DNA of 38,159 nucleotides, from assembly GCA_002050455.1 (NCBI GenBank), contig MWZA01000138.1:1-38159 (forward strand), given 5' to 3'. Of the stretch, positions 1 to 8,510 are shown piece by piece. Position numbers and translations under genes: made by a program. Under the pieces are notes generated by a model, which saw only the letters and a program-made list of their open reading frames with translations, was not told where the DNA came from and searched no databases. This DNA is from Acidobacteria bacterium 5-1 (GTDB lineage: Bacteria > Acidobacteriota > Blastocatellia > Pyrinomonadales > Pyrinomonadaceae). Each line of letters begins with the position of its first letter. Position 1 is the stretch's first letter.

Positions 1-1502
1 GCTATAAAGTTCCGATTAGTCAACCGTGCGGCAGTGTTTTGACATTAACTTTTAACATCAACAGCAGTTTAGGCGCGAAGACCGAAACCCGCACCCTGAT
101 AATCGGTCAGCCGATAGTCGGCAGTACCGAGAATTTTGACGGCGTTACCGCTCCGAATCTGCCGACCGGCTGGGCAAGCACCCAAACCGGCGGCGGCGTA
201 AATTGGGTAACAAAAACAGGAACGGCAAACACCACTCCCAATTCGGCATTTACTCCAAACACCGGAGCTGTCGGCGGAACTATTCTGGAATCGCCGAGTT
301 ATAACATTGCCTCAGTCGCGTCGGTTCTCAAATTCCGTAACAATTACAACACGGAAGGCGGTTGGGACGGCGGTGTTTTAGAAATCAGCATCGGCGGCGC
401 GGTATTTCAGGATATTTTAACCGCCAACGGTAGTTTTTTAGAAGGCGGTTACAATGGCAGTTTGGGTGTCAACCAAAATCCGTTAGACGGACGGCAGGCG
501 TGGACGGGAAACTCAAACGGCTATGTTATCACAAGAGTTTTGCTTCCGGCTTCGGCTAATGGTCAATCGGTTAAATTCAGATGGCGTTTTGGCGAAGACT
601 CTAACACTTCTTTTGTCGGTTGGAACGTTGACAACATCGAAGTTATTACGAATTATTCTTGCAATACTGCACCGACGCTCAAAACCCGTGCCGACTTTGA
701 CGGCGACGGCAAGACAGATATTTCCGTCTTTCGTCCGAGCAACGGCAATTGGTATCTTAACCGAAGCACCGCCGGATTCACAGCATTAAGCTGGGGCGCG
801 GATACCGACAGGCTTGTGCCGGGCGATTATGACGGCGACGGCAAAACAGACACCGCCGTTTTCCGTCTAAATGGCGGCAGTAATGCTGCTGTTTTTCACA
901 TTCTCAACAGTAACGGTTTGAGTTATATATCAACGGCGTGGGGTTTTGCCAGCGACATTCCGACGGCGGGCGATTACGACGGCGACGGCAGAACGGATGT
1001 CGCGGTGTTCCGTCCATCCACTGGAACTTGGTTTATTCAGAAAAGCACGGGCGGAATTCTCACATCGGTGTTCGGCACAAACGGCGATATTCCCGTTCCC
1101 GCCGATTATGACGGCGACGGAAAAACCGACCTTGCCGTTTTCCGCAGCGGAACGTGGTTTATCAATCAATCAACCGGCGGAATACAAGCTGTTTTCTTCG
1201 GCTTGCCAAGCGATAAACTCGTTCCGGCGGACTACGACGGCGACGGCAAAACCGATGTTGCCGTTTATCGTCCGTCCGACGGGATGTGGTATATCGTTAA
1301 GAGAAACGGCGGATTTCAAGCGGAGTTATTTGGCGTTTCGACGGATATTCCCGTGCCGGGCGATTACGACGGCGACGGCAAAACAGACATCGCGGTTTTC
1401 CGTAACGGAACTTGGTATGTCAATCGTTCAACCGCCGGTTTCATCGCCACAAACTTTGGCGCGGCTTCCGATTTGCCAATTCCGAAGCAATACATTCCGT
1501 AA
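1..1502 (+). CDS. Secreted FG-GAP/VCBS repeat protein, 5' end outside window (partial)
   Basis: The frame is open to the left edge (first full codon at base 3), so the TTG at 39 is not a convincing start and the true N-terminus lies upstream. The first ~190 visible residues look like an extracellular beta-sandwich of the MAM / choice-of-anchor J type (PTGW near the start, then a GWNVDNIEV strand near residue 195 counted from base 39). Next come six Asp-rich repeats (DFDGDGKTD, DYDGDGKTD and variants) about 40-45 residues apart, each followed by VFRPSNG.WY-like strands. Such DxDGDGxxD loops bind calcium in FG-GAP/VCBS proteins, and the repeats probably fold as a beta-propeller. A secreted or surface adhesive role, or the C-terminal part of a secreted enzyme, is inferred. 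The propeller is closely related to the one in the gene at 4007. The catalytic or anchoring part, if any, cannot be seen. Confidence 0.85.
   Translation, partial: YKVPISQPCGSVLTLTFNINSSLGAKTETRTLIIGQPIVGSTENFDGVTAPNLPTGWASTQTGGGVNWVTKTGTANTTPNSAFTPNTGAVGGTILESPSYNIASVASVLKFRNNYNTEGGWDGGVLEISIGGAVFQDILTANGSFLEGGYNGSLGVNQNPLDGRQAWTGNSNGYVITRVLLPASANGQSVKFRWRFGEDSNTSFVGWNVDNIEVITNYSCNTAPTLKTRADFDGDGKTDISVFRPSNGNWYLNRSTAGFTALSWGADTDRLVPGDYDGDGKTDTAVFRLNGGSNAAVFHILNSNGLSYISTAWGFASDIPTAGDYDGDGRTDVAVFRPSTGTWFIQKSTGGILTSVFGTNGDIPVPADYDGDGKTDLAVFRSGTWFINQSTGGIQAVFFGLPSDKLVPADYDGDGKTDVAVYRPSDGMWYIVKRNGGFQAELFGVSTDIPVPGDYDGDGKTDIAVFRNGTWYVNRSTAGFIATNFGAASDLPIPKQYIP
693..1499 (+). repeat. Six-unit FG-GAP/VCBS coding repeat (copy 1)
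   Basis: This stretch encodes 269 residues holding six DxDGDGxTD motifs, each starting a unit of roughly 40-45 codons. The units are similar at the nucleotide level (gattatgacggcgacggc-like cores). The +1 frame over it is also open for long stretches, but that is a by-product of the repeat composition. Confidence 0.85.
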
Positions 1503-1510
1503 AAAACATA

Positions 1511-1570
1511 AAAAGGAGATGAAGAGAAGGAAAATTTGAGCGACCGGCTCTCATCTCCTTTTCTCCTTTT
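1511..1570 (+). terminator. Hairpin and T-rich tail after the first repeat gene
   Basis: A perfect 12-bp inverted pair (AAAAGGAGATGA at 1511-1522, TCATCTCCTTTT at 1551-1562) begins 8 nt after the stop codon and is followed by a pyrimidine- and T-rich run. This fits an intrinsic terminator. Its purine-rich wording (AAGGAGA, GAGAAGG) also makes it a member of the paired word arrays found in most other spacers of this window. Confidence 0.6.
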
Positions 1571-1658
1571 CTTATTCTCAAACCAAACCTATTTTCTACA
1601 TTTCAATTAAGAAAACACATTTCTCGCTTTTTCCGCGAAAAATTTAACATCAGATTTA

Positions 1659-1687
1659 TTGCCTTTAGCTCGACAATCACCTAAAAT
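1659..1687 (+). promoter_or_regulatory. Candidate sigma-70-type promoter of ppk1
   Basis: TTGCCT (1659-1664) and TAAAAT (1682-1687) are separated by 17 nt. A start of transcription about 7 nt further would leave only a few bases before the ATG at 1699, so the mRNA would be nearly leaderless. This agrees with the lack of a Shine-Dalgarno sequence there. It is based on consensus matching only. Confidence 0.3.
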
Positions 1688-1698
1688 TTTAAGATATT

Positions 1699-3822
1699 AT
1701 GAATCCTGTAGTTCAAAAAACTGCGTCTGCGTCAAAAAAAGCAAAAAAATTATTGGCAGTTGACAATCCGCATTATCTTTCAAACCGCGAGTTGAGTTGG
1801 CTGGAATTTAACCGTCGTGTGCTGCAAGAAGCCTTGGACGAACGCACGCCGCTTCTCGAACGGCTCAAATTTCTGGCAATTTTCTCGACCAACTTGGACG
1901 AATTTTTTATGATTCGGGTGGCGGGTTTAAAAGAGCAGGTTGCCGAGGGAATCCGCGAAAAATCGCGCGACGGAATGACCGCACTCCAACAACTGCGTGA
2001 AATCCGTGCGCGTCTGCGTCCGATGCTCGCTGAACAGATGCGCTGTTTGCACCGGGACATTTTGCCGCAGCTCGCCGAACACGATATAAAACTTGTTTCT
2101 GTTAGAGATTTAAGCAAGGACGAAAAAAAGAAACTCGAAAATTATTTTCTGCAAAATATTTTCCCCGTTCTCACGCCGCAAGCCGTAGACGTAAGCCATC
2201 CGTTTCCTTATGTTTCCAATTCGAGTTTAAATATCGGCTTGATTGTTGAACCCGACCCGGAATGCAATCACGGTAAACTCGGTTATCTATTTAAAGAAAA
2301 TCGGTTTGTGCGGATAAAACTTCCGCCGAATGTTCCGCGTCTGATTCCGATCAGCGACGGCGAAACTCGTTTTGCTCTGCTTGGTGAACTCATCGCCGAA
2401 AACGTCCGCTATCTTTTCCCGAATATGCTGACGAATAAATGTCATTTGTTTCGGCTGACGCGCGATGCCGACCTCGAACTGCGCGAGGATGAAGCGGGCG
2501 ATATTTTGCGGACAATAGAGCGCGAACTGCATCATCAACGCCGTTTTAGTTTTCCCGTCCGCTTGGAAGTTGCCGCTTCGATGCCCGACGAGATGATAGA
2601 AAATCTGACCAAATCCATCGGCGTAACCGACGACATCTATCGGCTCGAAGGATTTTTTAACATTCCTGATTTGATGACTTTATATTCAATTGACCGTCCC
2701 GATTTGAAGGATAAACCGATTCGCTATTCGATTCCGAAACCTCTGCGATGCGGTGAAAATGTCTTCGACACGCTGAAAAAACAAGACGTTCTGCTTCATC
2801 ATCCATTCACGGCTTACAGCACCGTCACCGATTTTATTGATGCGGCGGCGGAAGATGACAAGGTTCGCGCCATCAAAATTTGTCTCTATCGAGCGGGTAA
2901 AGATTCGCCGATTGTCAAATCTTTGATGAAAGCCAGCCAAAACGGAAAACAAGTCGCGGCACTTGTCGAACTCAAAGCGCGATTTGATGAGGAAAACAAT
3001 ATCGAATGGGCGCGGCGGCTTGAAAACGAAGGCGTTCACGTTATTTACGGAATGAGCGGATTGAAAACGCACTCGAAAGTAATGTTGATTGTGCGAAACG
3101 AAAACGACGAATTGCGCCGTTATGTTCATCTCGCGACGGGCAATTACAACCCGACGACTTCGCGGATTTACACCGATTTGGGATTATTGACCGCCGATGA
3201 AGAAATCGGCAAAGATGTCAGCGATTTGTTCAATTTTCTGACCGGCTATTCCTATCAAACCGAATATCGTCAACTGCTCGTCGCGCCGATAAACTTGCGC
3301 GAGCGAATGTTGGAGTTAATCGAACGTGAAACCGAAAACCAAATAAGCGGCAAAGAAGCGCGAATTATTGTTAAAATCAACAGTCTGACCGACGATAAAA
3401 TCATTCACGCGCTTTATCGGGCTTCACAGGCGGGCGTGAAAATTGATTTAATTGTGCGCGGCATCTGCGCTTTACGTCCGGGCATTGAAGGTCTTTCGGA
3501 AAATATCCGTGTCGTTTCTGTCGTCGGCAGATTTCTCGAACACAGCCGAATTTTTTATTTTGCGGGCGGCGGCGATGAAGAAATCTACATCGGAAGCGCG
3601 GATTGGATGCACCGCAACCTTGATAAAAGAGTCGAAGCGATTGTGCCGATAAACAACGCGCGGCTTCGTAAAAACATCAGAGAAGAAATTTTAGATGTCT
3701 ATCTCAAAGATAATTTAAATGCCCAAATCTTAAACGACGACGGCAGTTATGAGAAAATAAAGATCGAACCGAAGGAAAACGGGTTTGATTCGCAGTTGTA
3801 TTTTGCCGAACAGAAGATTTAA
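1699..3822 (+). CDS. ppk1: Polyphosphate kinase 1
   Basis: Makes inorganic polyphosphate from ATP reversibly (EC 2.7.4.1), by way of a phosphohistidine intermediate. The 707 residues match the usual length. The N-terminal domain starts with LSNRELSWLEFNRRV (residues ~27-41), followed by the head domain and two phospholipase-D-like catalytic domains. The phosphorylated histidine is H458 in LKTHSKVML, and the second catalytic histidine is H615 in HSRIFYF. Their spacing of 157 residues equals that between H435 and H592 of the E. coli enzyme. HLATGNYNP (~480) is another family signature. The ATG at 1699 gives a short basic leader before the conserved domain, and no ribosome binding site is evident. 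It stands alone between two repeat-protein genes, with no ppx exopolyphosphatase gene in the window. Confidence 0.97.
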   Translation: MNPVVQKTASASKKAKKLLAVDNPHYLSNRELSWLEFNRRVLQEALDERTPLLERLKFLAIFSTNLDEFFMIRVAGLKEQVAEGIREKSRDGMTALQQLREIRARLRPMLAEQMRCLHRDILPQLAEHDIKLVSVRDLSKDEKKKLENYFLQNIFPVLTPQAVDVSHPFPYVSNSSLNIGLIVEPDPECNHGKLGYLFKENRFVRIKLPPNVPRLIPISDGETRFALLGELIAENVRYLFPNMLTNKCHLFRLTRDADLELREDEAGDILRTIERELHHQRRFSFPVRLEVAASMPDEMIENLTKSIGVTDDIYRLEGFFNIPDLMTLYSIDRPDLKDKPIRYSIPKPLRCGENVFDTLKKQDVLLHHPFTAYSTVTDFIDAAAEDDKVRAIKICLYRAGKDSPIVKSLMKASQNGKQVAALVELKARFDEENNIEWARRLENEGVHVIYGMSGLKTHSKVMLIVRNENDELRRYVHLATGNYNPTTSRIYTDLGLLTADEEIGKDVSDLFNFLTGYSYQTEYRQLLVAPINLRERMLELIERETENQISGKEARIIVKINSLTDDKIIHALYRASQAGVKIDLIVRGICALRPGIEGLSENIRVVSVVGRFLEHSRIFYFAGGGDEEIYIGSADWMHRNLDKRVEAIVPINNARLRKNIREEILDVYLKDNLNAQILNDDGSYEKIKIEPKENGFDSQLYFAEQKI

Positions 3823-4006
3823 AGGTTAAAAGTAAAAAGTTAAGAATATGGGACTTTCGCCTGAAGTCTGCCGTGCGGGTTCCGTTTTTGACTTTCTCTG
3901 TCGCAAAGCATATCTTCAAAATAGATGTTTTTCATAAACTTTCAGCCGACGAAATGCGTCAAATGAGCAAGTAAAAGTTTCACAGCCAAGGGAGTTATCG
4001 ATAAAA

Positions 4007-5443
4007 ATGCCGATTATTTCGCGTAAAGTTGTTTTTATTAAATTATCAGTTATCACCGCCGCCATTTTCGCGGTTTTCTGTTTCCTTAATTTTTCCGCCG
4101 GATATAAAAAGGTGAGCGCGTCAGCTTCCGGTCCGACACCATCTAATACAGGTGCGCCGAGCGAAAGCAGCTGCACCACTTGTCATAGTAGTTTTCCTGT
4201 CAATAGCGGTTCGGGAAGTATTTCGATTGCGGGTGTTCCCGCCAATTATCTGCCAAATCAACAAATCCCGCTGACCGTTACGACCAGCCAATCGGATGCC
4301 GTAATTTACGGTTTTCAGCTGACGGCACTCGACAGTCAAGGCAAACAAGCCGGAACTTTTACGCTTCCCGCTCAATCGCCGCAGCAACTGCAAATCGTGG
4401 ACGGATTTGCGGGCGGCAACACACGAAAATATGTCGAACATACAATTAATGGTCTTATTCCGACACAGTTCGGCTCAAAATCTTGGACATTTACTTGGAA
4501 CGCGCCTGCCGAAAGAGTCGGGAAGGTAAGTTTTTATGCGGCGGGAAATGCCGCTAACAGCGACGGCGGAACTTCCGGCGATTATATTTATACAACCTCC
4601 AAAAGCAGCCAGACGGGAACGGCAGTTTCCGATTTTGACGGCGACGGCAAAAGCGACACAGCCGTTTTTCGCCCGTCCAACGGCGTTTGGTATAGTCTCA
4701 ACAGCCTCAACGGAAATTTGATTTCTTTCCTCTTCGGCGCGAGCGAAGACAAAATTGCCGCCAGCGATTATGACGGCGACGGCAAAACCGATTTTGCGGT
4801 GTTCCGTCCGTCCAACGGTACTTGGTATGTTCAGAAAAGCACCACCGGTTTTACAGCTTTTCAGTTCGGCACAAGCGGCGATATTCCTGTCGTCGGCGAT
4901 TACGACGGTGATTCAAAGACTGATTATGCTGTCTTTCGCCCGTCAAACGGTTTTTGGTATATCAACCGCAGTTCCGACGGCGGTTTTGATTTCAGACAGT
5001 TTGGTTTCGGCACGGACAAAACCGCGCAAGGCGATTATGACGGCGACGGTAAAACCGATGTTGCCGTTTTTCGCCCGTCAAATGGCGTTTGGTATTTGCA
5101 AAGAAGCCGCGATGGTTTTACCGGTATTGCTTTCGGTGCCTTAGACGACAAACCTGTTCCGGCAGATTACGACGGCGACAGCAAAACCGATGTTGCCGTT
5201 TTTCGCCCGTCCAACGGCGTTTGGTATTTGCAAAGAAGCCGCGATGGTTTTACCGGCGTGCTGTTTGGTGCGTCAAGCGACAAGCCGGTTCCCGGCGATT
5301 ATGACGGCGACGGCAAAAGCGACATTGCCGTTTTCCGGGACGGTATCTGGTATTTGCAGAGAAGTTCTGACAGTTCTTTTTATGCAGTCGCCTTCGGAAC
5401 AAGCAGCGACGTTCCTGTGCCGAGCGGTTATATCGCGCAGTGA
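4007..5443 (+). CDS. Secreted CxxCH protein with Reeler-like domain and FG-GAP propeller
   Basis: The protein has three parts. Residues 1-33 are an uncleaved or signal-type hydrophobic segment (basic start, then FIKLSVITAAIFAVFCFLNF). Residues ~40-200 follow the pattern of the 'choice-of-anchor V' / Reeler-like domain, starting with a GAPSESSCTTCH motif (C56, C59, H60). CxxCH is the covalent attachment site of c-type haem, so this may be a mono-haem protein, although no distal ligand can be assigned. Residues 209-478 hold six DxDGDxKxD repeats, a predicted calcium-binding beta-propeller nearly identical in plan and length to the one in the first gene. Two neighbouring units (~5057 and ~5189) are almost identical over 70 bases, 132 bp apart. 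The ATG at 4007 has AAGGGAG 12 nt upstream. The substrate or partner is unknown; location outside the inner membrane is inferred. Confidence 0.85.
   Translation: MPIISRKVVFIKLSVITAAIFAVFCFLNFSAGYKKVSASASGPTPSNTGAPSESSCTTCHSSFPVNSGSGSISIAGVPANYLPNQQIPLTVTTSQSDAVIYGFQLTALDSQGKQAGTFTLPAQSPQQLQIVDGFAGGNTRKYVEHTINGLIPTQFGSKSWTFTWNAPAERVGKVSFYAAGNAANSDGGTSGDYIYTTSKSSQTGTAVSDFDGDGKSDTAVFRPSNGVWYSLNSLNGNLISFLFGASEDKIAASDYDGDGKTDFAVFRPSNGTWYVQKSTTGFTAFQFGTSGDIPVVGDYDGDSKTDYAVFRPSNGFWYINRSSDGGFDFRQFGFGTDKTAQGDYDGDGKTDVAVFRPSNGVWYLQRSRDGFTGIAFGALDDKPVPADYDGDSKTDVAVFRPSNGVWYLQRSRDGFTGVLFGASSDKPVPGDYDGDGKSDIAVFRDGIWYLQRSSDSSFYAVAFGTSSDVPVPSGYIAQ
4631..5440 (+). repeat. Six-unit FG-GAP/VCBS coding repeat (copy 2)
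   Basis: Encodes 270 residues with six DxDGDxKxD motifs. The typical period is 132 bp. The units near 5057 and 5189 share the run from gatgttgccg to ggttttaccgg with only a few changes, which suggests recent unit duplication or gene conversion. Confidence 0.85.
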
Positions 5444-5472
5444 AGTTCGCAAAAATAAATCAGTCAAAATTT

Positions 5473-5967
5473 TCATCTTTGATTCTGTATCATTTCCCAA
5501 TAACTAACGTCAATCCAACGCCCAAACTTAAAACCAACTTCTCGAAAATGCGCGATCTTTTCAAAACCGAATTTTTCATGAAGTCTAATACTGGCTTCAT
5601 TCGGCAAAGCAACTCCGGCGATTATCGCGTGAATATCTTTTTGCGAAAGTTCATCAAACAATTTTTCGTAAAGTTCCGTGCCGATACCTTTTTGCTGAAC
5701 ATTATTTTTCACGTAGACCGAAACTTCAACCGAGTGTTGATAAGCCAAACGCGATTTGTATTTTGCCGCATAAGCATAAGCCAAAATTTCATCGTCGTTT
5801 TCCGCAACCAGATACGGATAATTTTCGCTGATTTCTGCAATGCGTTTCTGCATTTCACTGACATTTAGCGGCTCGGTTTCAAATGTGTGATGCGTGTTTT
5901 TAACATAAAAATTGTAGAGTTCGGCAATCTGCGCGGCATCTTCAATTTTCACATTTCTCAAAATCAT
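5473..5967 (-). CDS. GNAT family N-acetyltransferase (phosphinothricin acetyltransferase-like)
   Basis: A 164-residue single GNAT domain. It opens with [21 protein letters not shown], continues with the family's HHTFETEP strand, and has the acetyl-CoA pyrophosphate loop in [19 protein letters not shown] (Q-x-x-G-x-G, ~residues 82-100). It then has [18 protein letters not shown], typical of the MddA/YncA/Bar group that acetylates small amines such as methionine sulfone, sulfoximine or phosphinothricin. The true substrate is not visible. The ATG overlaps the TGA of the acyl-CoA dehydrogenase gene (ATGA, 4 nt), so the two are translationally coupled. It ends 29 bp from the convergent repeat-protein gene. 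Confidence 0.85.
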   Translation of the reverse strand: MILRNVKIEDAAQIAELYNFYVKNTHHTFETEPLNVSEMQKRIAEISENYPYLVAENDDEILAYAYAAKYKSRLAYQHSVEVSVYVKNNVQQKGIGTELYEKLFDELSQKDIHAIIAGVALPNEASIRLHEKFGFEKIAHFREVGFKFGRWIDVSYWEMIQNQR

Positions 5968-7151
5968 TTCTTCAATTCCATTTTCGCAATTGATTCCAGA
6001 TGAACTTCATCAGGACCGTCGGCAAGCCGCAAAGTTCGCGCGTAAATCCAAAACTGGGCAAGCGGAAAATCTTGGCAAACACCGCCGCCGCCGTGTGTTT
6101 GAATTGCGCGGTCAACAATTTTCAAAGCCATCTGCGGCACAACTGCTTTTATCATTGCAACTTCTTTTCGTGCTGCTTTGCTGCCGATTTCATCCATCAT
6201 CCAAGCGGTTTTCAAAACCAGCAGACGTGCTTGTTCGATTGCCAGACGCGCCTCGCTAATCCAATTTCTGATAACGTCTTGTTCCGCCAGAATTTTGCCG
6301 AAAGCAACGCGCGATTTTGCTCTTTCGCACATCAATTCCAACGTTCTTTCCGCCAAACCAATCAAACGCATACAATGATGAACTCGTCCGGGACCGAGCC
6401 GACCTTGCGCGATTTCAAAACCGCGCCCTTCGCCTAATAACAAATTCTCCTGCGGCAGGCGAACATTTTCAAACGAAATTTCGGCGTGTCCGTTTGGCGC
6501 GTCGTCATAACCGAAAACGTCCAACAATCTTTCAATTTTCACGCCTTTTGCGTCCATCGGAACTAAAATCATTGATTGCTGCAGATGCTTCGGCGCGTCT
6601 GCGTCTGTTTTTCCCATAAAAATCGCCAGTTTGCAGCGAGCGTCGCCTGCGCCGGTTGACCACCATTTTCTGCCATTTAAAACATAAAATTCGCCGTCGT
6701 TTTTTATCGAAGCGCGGATATTAGTCGCGTCGCTTGATGCAACATCCGGTTCGGTCATTGCAAAACACGAACGGATTTCACCATCGAGCAAAGGCTTCAG
6801 CCATTTTTCTTTTTGCTCATCCGTGCCGTATTTCCAAAGAACTTCCATATTGCCCGTGTCGGGCGCGGAACAATTAAAAACTTCCGCCGACCAATAAACT
6901 CTGCCCATCGCTTCGGCAAGCGGCGCATATTCAAGATTTGACAAACCCGAAATTTCAGGCAAAAATAAATTCCACAAATTTCCGGCTTTCGCTTTTATCT
7001 TTAAATCCTCTATCAACTGCAAAGGCTTCCATCTGTCGCCCGTATTTATTTCAGCGTGATATGCAGCTTCGTTCGGATAAATGTTTGCGTCCATAAATGC
7101 TTGTAGTTTGCTTTGCAGTTCGCGTGTTTTCGTTGAATAATCGAAGTTCAT
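5964..7151 (-). CDS. Acyl-CoA dehydrogenase, ACAD10/ACAD11-like
   Basis: An FAD-dependent acyl-CoA dehydrogenase of 395 residues, the normal size for the fold. Visible marks are [16 protein letters not shown] (FAD/substrate loop, ~residues 130-145), [22 protein letters not shown] and the C-terminal [16 protein letters not shown] followed by [11 protein letters not shown]. The DGPDEVH segment is typical of the ACAD10/11 branch, where it takes the place of the YEGT-type catalytic glutamate region of other acyl-CoA dehydrogenases. In animals this domain is fused to a phosphotransferase and degrades 4-hydroxyacyl-CoAs via a phosphorylated intermediate. Here the phosphotransferase is the next gene on the other strand (7300), which strongly suggests the same pathway. 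It is translated together with the downstream GNAT gene. Confidence 0.92.
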   Translation of the reverse strand: MNFDYSTKTRELQSKLQAFMDANIYPNEAAYHAEINTGDRWKPLQLIEDLKIKAKAGNLWNLFLPEISGLSNLEYAPLAEAMGRVYWSAEVFNCSAPDTGNMEVLWKYGTDEQKEKWLKPLLDGEIRSCFAMTEPDVASSDATNIRASIKNDGEFYVLNGRKWWSTGAGDARCKLAIFMGKTDADAPKHLQQSMILVPMDAKGVKIERLLDVFGYDDAPNGHAEISFENVRLPQENLLLGEGRGFEIAQGRLGPGRVHHCMRLIGLAERTLELMCERAKSRVAFGKILAEQDVIRNWISEARLAIEQARLLVLKTAWMMDEIGSKAARKEVAMIKAVVPQMALKIVDRAIQTHGGGGVCQDFPLAQFWIYARTLRLADGPDEVHLESIAKMELKK

Positions 7152-7171
7152 AAATTTTGAAAGATATTATA

Positions 7172-7289
7172 AACCACAGGGGACACAAAGAAACACAGAG
7201 AAAGCTATAATATTTATTATTTCTTTACTTTTGTCATTACAGTAAATCGTTATTAAACTATTTTCCCGCACTCTTTGTTCCTCTGGGTT
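7172..7289. repeat. Imperfect inverted word repeat in the divergent ACAD / phosphotransferase spacer
   Basis: The left arm 7172-7200 (aaccacaggggacacaaag and aaacacagag) and the right arm 7271-7289 (ctctttgttcctctgggtt) are imperfect reverse complements. The centre is AT-rich and must hold the promoters of both genes; a possible + strand pair is TTGTCA 7231-7236 and TAAACT 7254-7259. The wording is the CCACAGAGGACACAGAG type of dispersed intergenic repeat. Confidence 0.5.
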
Positions 7290-7299
7290 AAAAAATTTT

Positions 7300-8349
7300 A
7301 TGAAAGACACAACCGAAATCCGCCGGGGCGAGGAGCTAAATGTTGAAAATCTTGTCGAATATTTGCGTTCGGAACTTTTCTTAAACAAAGGTGAAATTGA
7401 AATCGCGCAGTTTCCCGCCGGAAGTTCAAATCTGACTTATTTGGTAAAAATCGGCGATGAAGAATTTGTCTTACGCCGTCCGCCTTTCGGCAATCAGGTG
7501 AAATCGGCGCACGATATGTCGCGTGAATTTAATGTCTTGTCGAAACTGTCAAACATTTACAAACCCGCGCCAAAACCGCTTTTGTATTGCAAAGATGAAA
7601 ATATTATCGGCTCGGAATTTTATCTGATGGAACGCCGCAAAGGTTTAATTATTCGCGGAAAATCGCCTGAAATTCTCGAAAATTCAAAAGATTTGCAGCG
7701 CGAAGTTTGCAAAAGTTTTATTGAAAATCTGGCGACGCTGCACAATTTGGACTGGCAAAAAATCGGACTCGAAGGCAAACCCGAAGGTTACGCCAAACGC
7801 CAGGTCGAAGGCTGGACAAAGCGTTATTCGGGCGCGAAAACCGACGAAAATATCGAACTTGAGAAAGCCATCGAATGGCTCAACGCAGAAATTCCCGAAA
7901 GCAAAGACGCAACTTTGATTCACAACGATTACAAATTTGACAACGTGATGCTCAATCCTAACGATTTGACGGAAATTATCGCGGTTTTAGATTGGGAAAT
8001 GGCAACGATTGGCGAACCGCTGATGGATTTGGGAACGACGCTGGCTTATTGGATGTCAAAAGATTCGGGTGCGGAAATGCTTTCGATGCCGTTTCATCCG
8101 CGCGTTTTGATGGAAAATATCTCGCGCCGCGAGCTAGCCGAAACGTATGCGGAAAAATCCGGACGCGATATTGAACACATTCTTTATTTTTACGTTTTCG
8201 GCACATTCAAAATCGCCGTTATCGCGCAGCAAATCTATTCCCGCTTTGCCAAAGGTTTTACGCGGGACAAACGTTTTGCAAATTTTAATCATTTCGTCCA
8301 CGCGCTCGGCAATATAGCTTTAACCGCAATTGAGAAAGAAAAAATTTAG
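7300..8349 (+). CDS. ACAD10-type phosphotransferase (putative 4-hydroxyacyl-CoA kinase)
   Basis: A 349-residue protein of the aminoglycoside/choline kinase-like fold. It shows the ACAD10 branch signature SSNLTYLVKIGDEEFVLRRPPFG (~residues 44-66, nucleotide-binding strands), the catalytic loop LIHNDYKFDNVML (~206-218) and the metal-binding AVLDWEMATIGEPLMDLG (~228-245). It is not a drug-resistance gene: this branch corresponds to the N-terminal kinase domain of animal ACAD10/11 and to bacterial LvaA-like enzymes that phosphorylate 4-hydroxyacyl-CoAs. Divergent pairing with the matching dehydrogenase gene supports that role; the substrate chain length is unknown. The ATG at 7300 follows AAAATTTT without a Shine-Dalgarno sequence. 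The stop codon lies in the edge of a long inverted repeat. Confidence 0.88.
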   Translation: MKDTTEIRRGEELNVENLVEYLRSELFLNKGEIEIAQFPAGSSNLTYLVKIGDEEFVLRRPPFGNQVKSAHDMSREFNVLSKLSNIYKPAPKPLLYCKDENIIGSEFYLMERRKGLIIRGKSPEILENSKDLQREVCKSFIENLATLHNLDWQKIGLEGKPEGYAKRQVEGWTKRYSGAKTDENIELEKAIEWLNAEIPESKDATLIHNDYKFDNVMLNPNDLTEIIAVLDWEMATIGEPLMDLGTTLAYWMSKDSGAEMLSMPFHPRVLMENISRRELAETYAEKSGRDIEHILYFYVFGTFKIAVIAQQIYSRFAKGFTRDKRFANFNHFVHALGNIALTAIEKEKI

Positions 8350-8487
8350 CCGCCGAGAACATCGAGAAAATAGCCGCAAAAAAGCACAAAAGACACAAAA
8401 TCATTTGAATTCTTTTTTGCGTTTCTTGAGCCTTTTTGTGGCTATTTCTTTTCTGAAATCTCTGTGCGCTCTGTGTTCTCGGTGGCT
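8348..8487. repeat. Long inverted word repeat between phosphotransferase and inositol-phosphate synthase
   Basis: Two nested pairs: AGCCGCCGAGAAC (8348-8360) with GTTCTCGGTGGCT (8475-8487), 12 of 13 matching, and AATAGCCGCAAAAA plus flank (from 8369) with CTTTTTGTGGCTATT (8432-8446), one mismatch. The left arm overlaps the TAG stop of the upstream gene. The inner word AATAGCCGCAAAAA recurs at 13807, so this belongs to a dispersed family. Confidence 0.8.
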
Positions 8488-8510
8488 AATGTTGTAAAAT
8501 TATCGTTTTT

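Noticed and set aside
946-1539. Long open frames in the +1 phase over the FG-GAP repeats (also 4755-5507)
   Set aside because: They exist because the repeat units share composition and length. The encoded peptides (TATAK..., FARPTAFGI...) are low in complexity and match no family, while the overlapping frame has clear domain structure.
3890-4006. Possible cyclic-di-GMP (GEMM) riboswitch before the CxxCH protein, suggested by cgcaaagc
   Set aside because: Only the short cgcaaagc word agrees. The paired stems and the second conserved half are not there.
7300-8349. Aminoglycoside resistance gene
   Set aside because: The fold is shared, but the LRRPPFG and DWEMATIGEP signatures and the dehydrogenase neighbour point to the ACAD10-type acyl-CoA kinase branch.
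7172-8487. Spacer word repeats as CRISPR arrays
   Set aside because: The repeats are 7-9 nt, degenerate and lack constant spacers; no cas genes are nearby.
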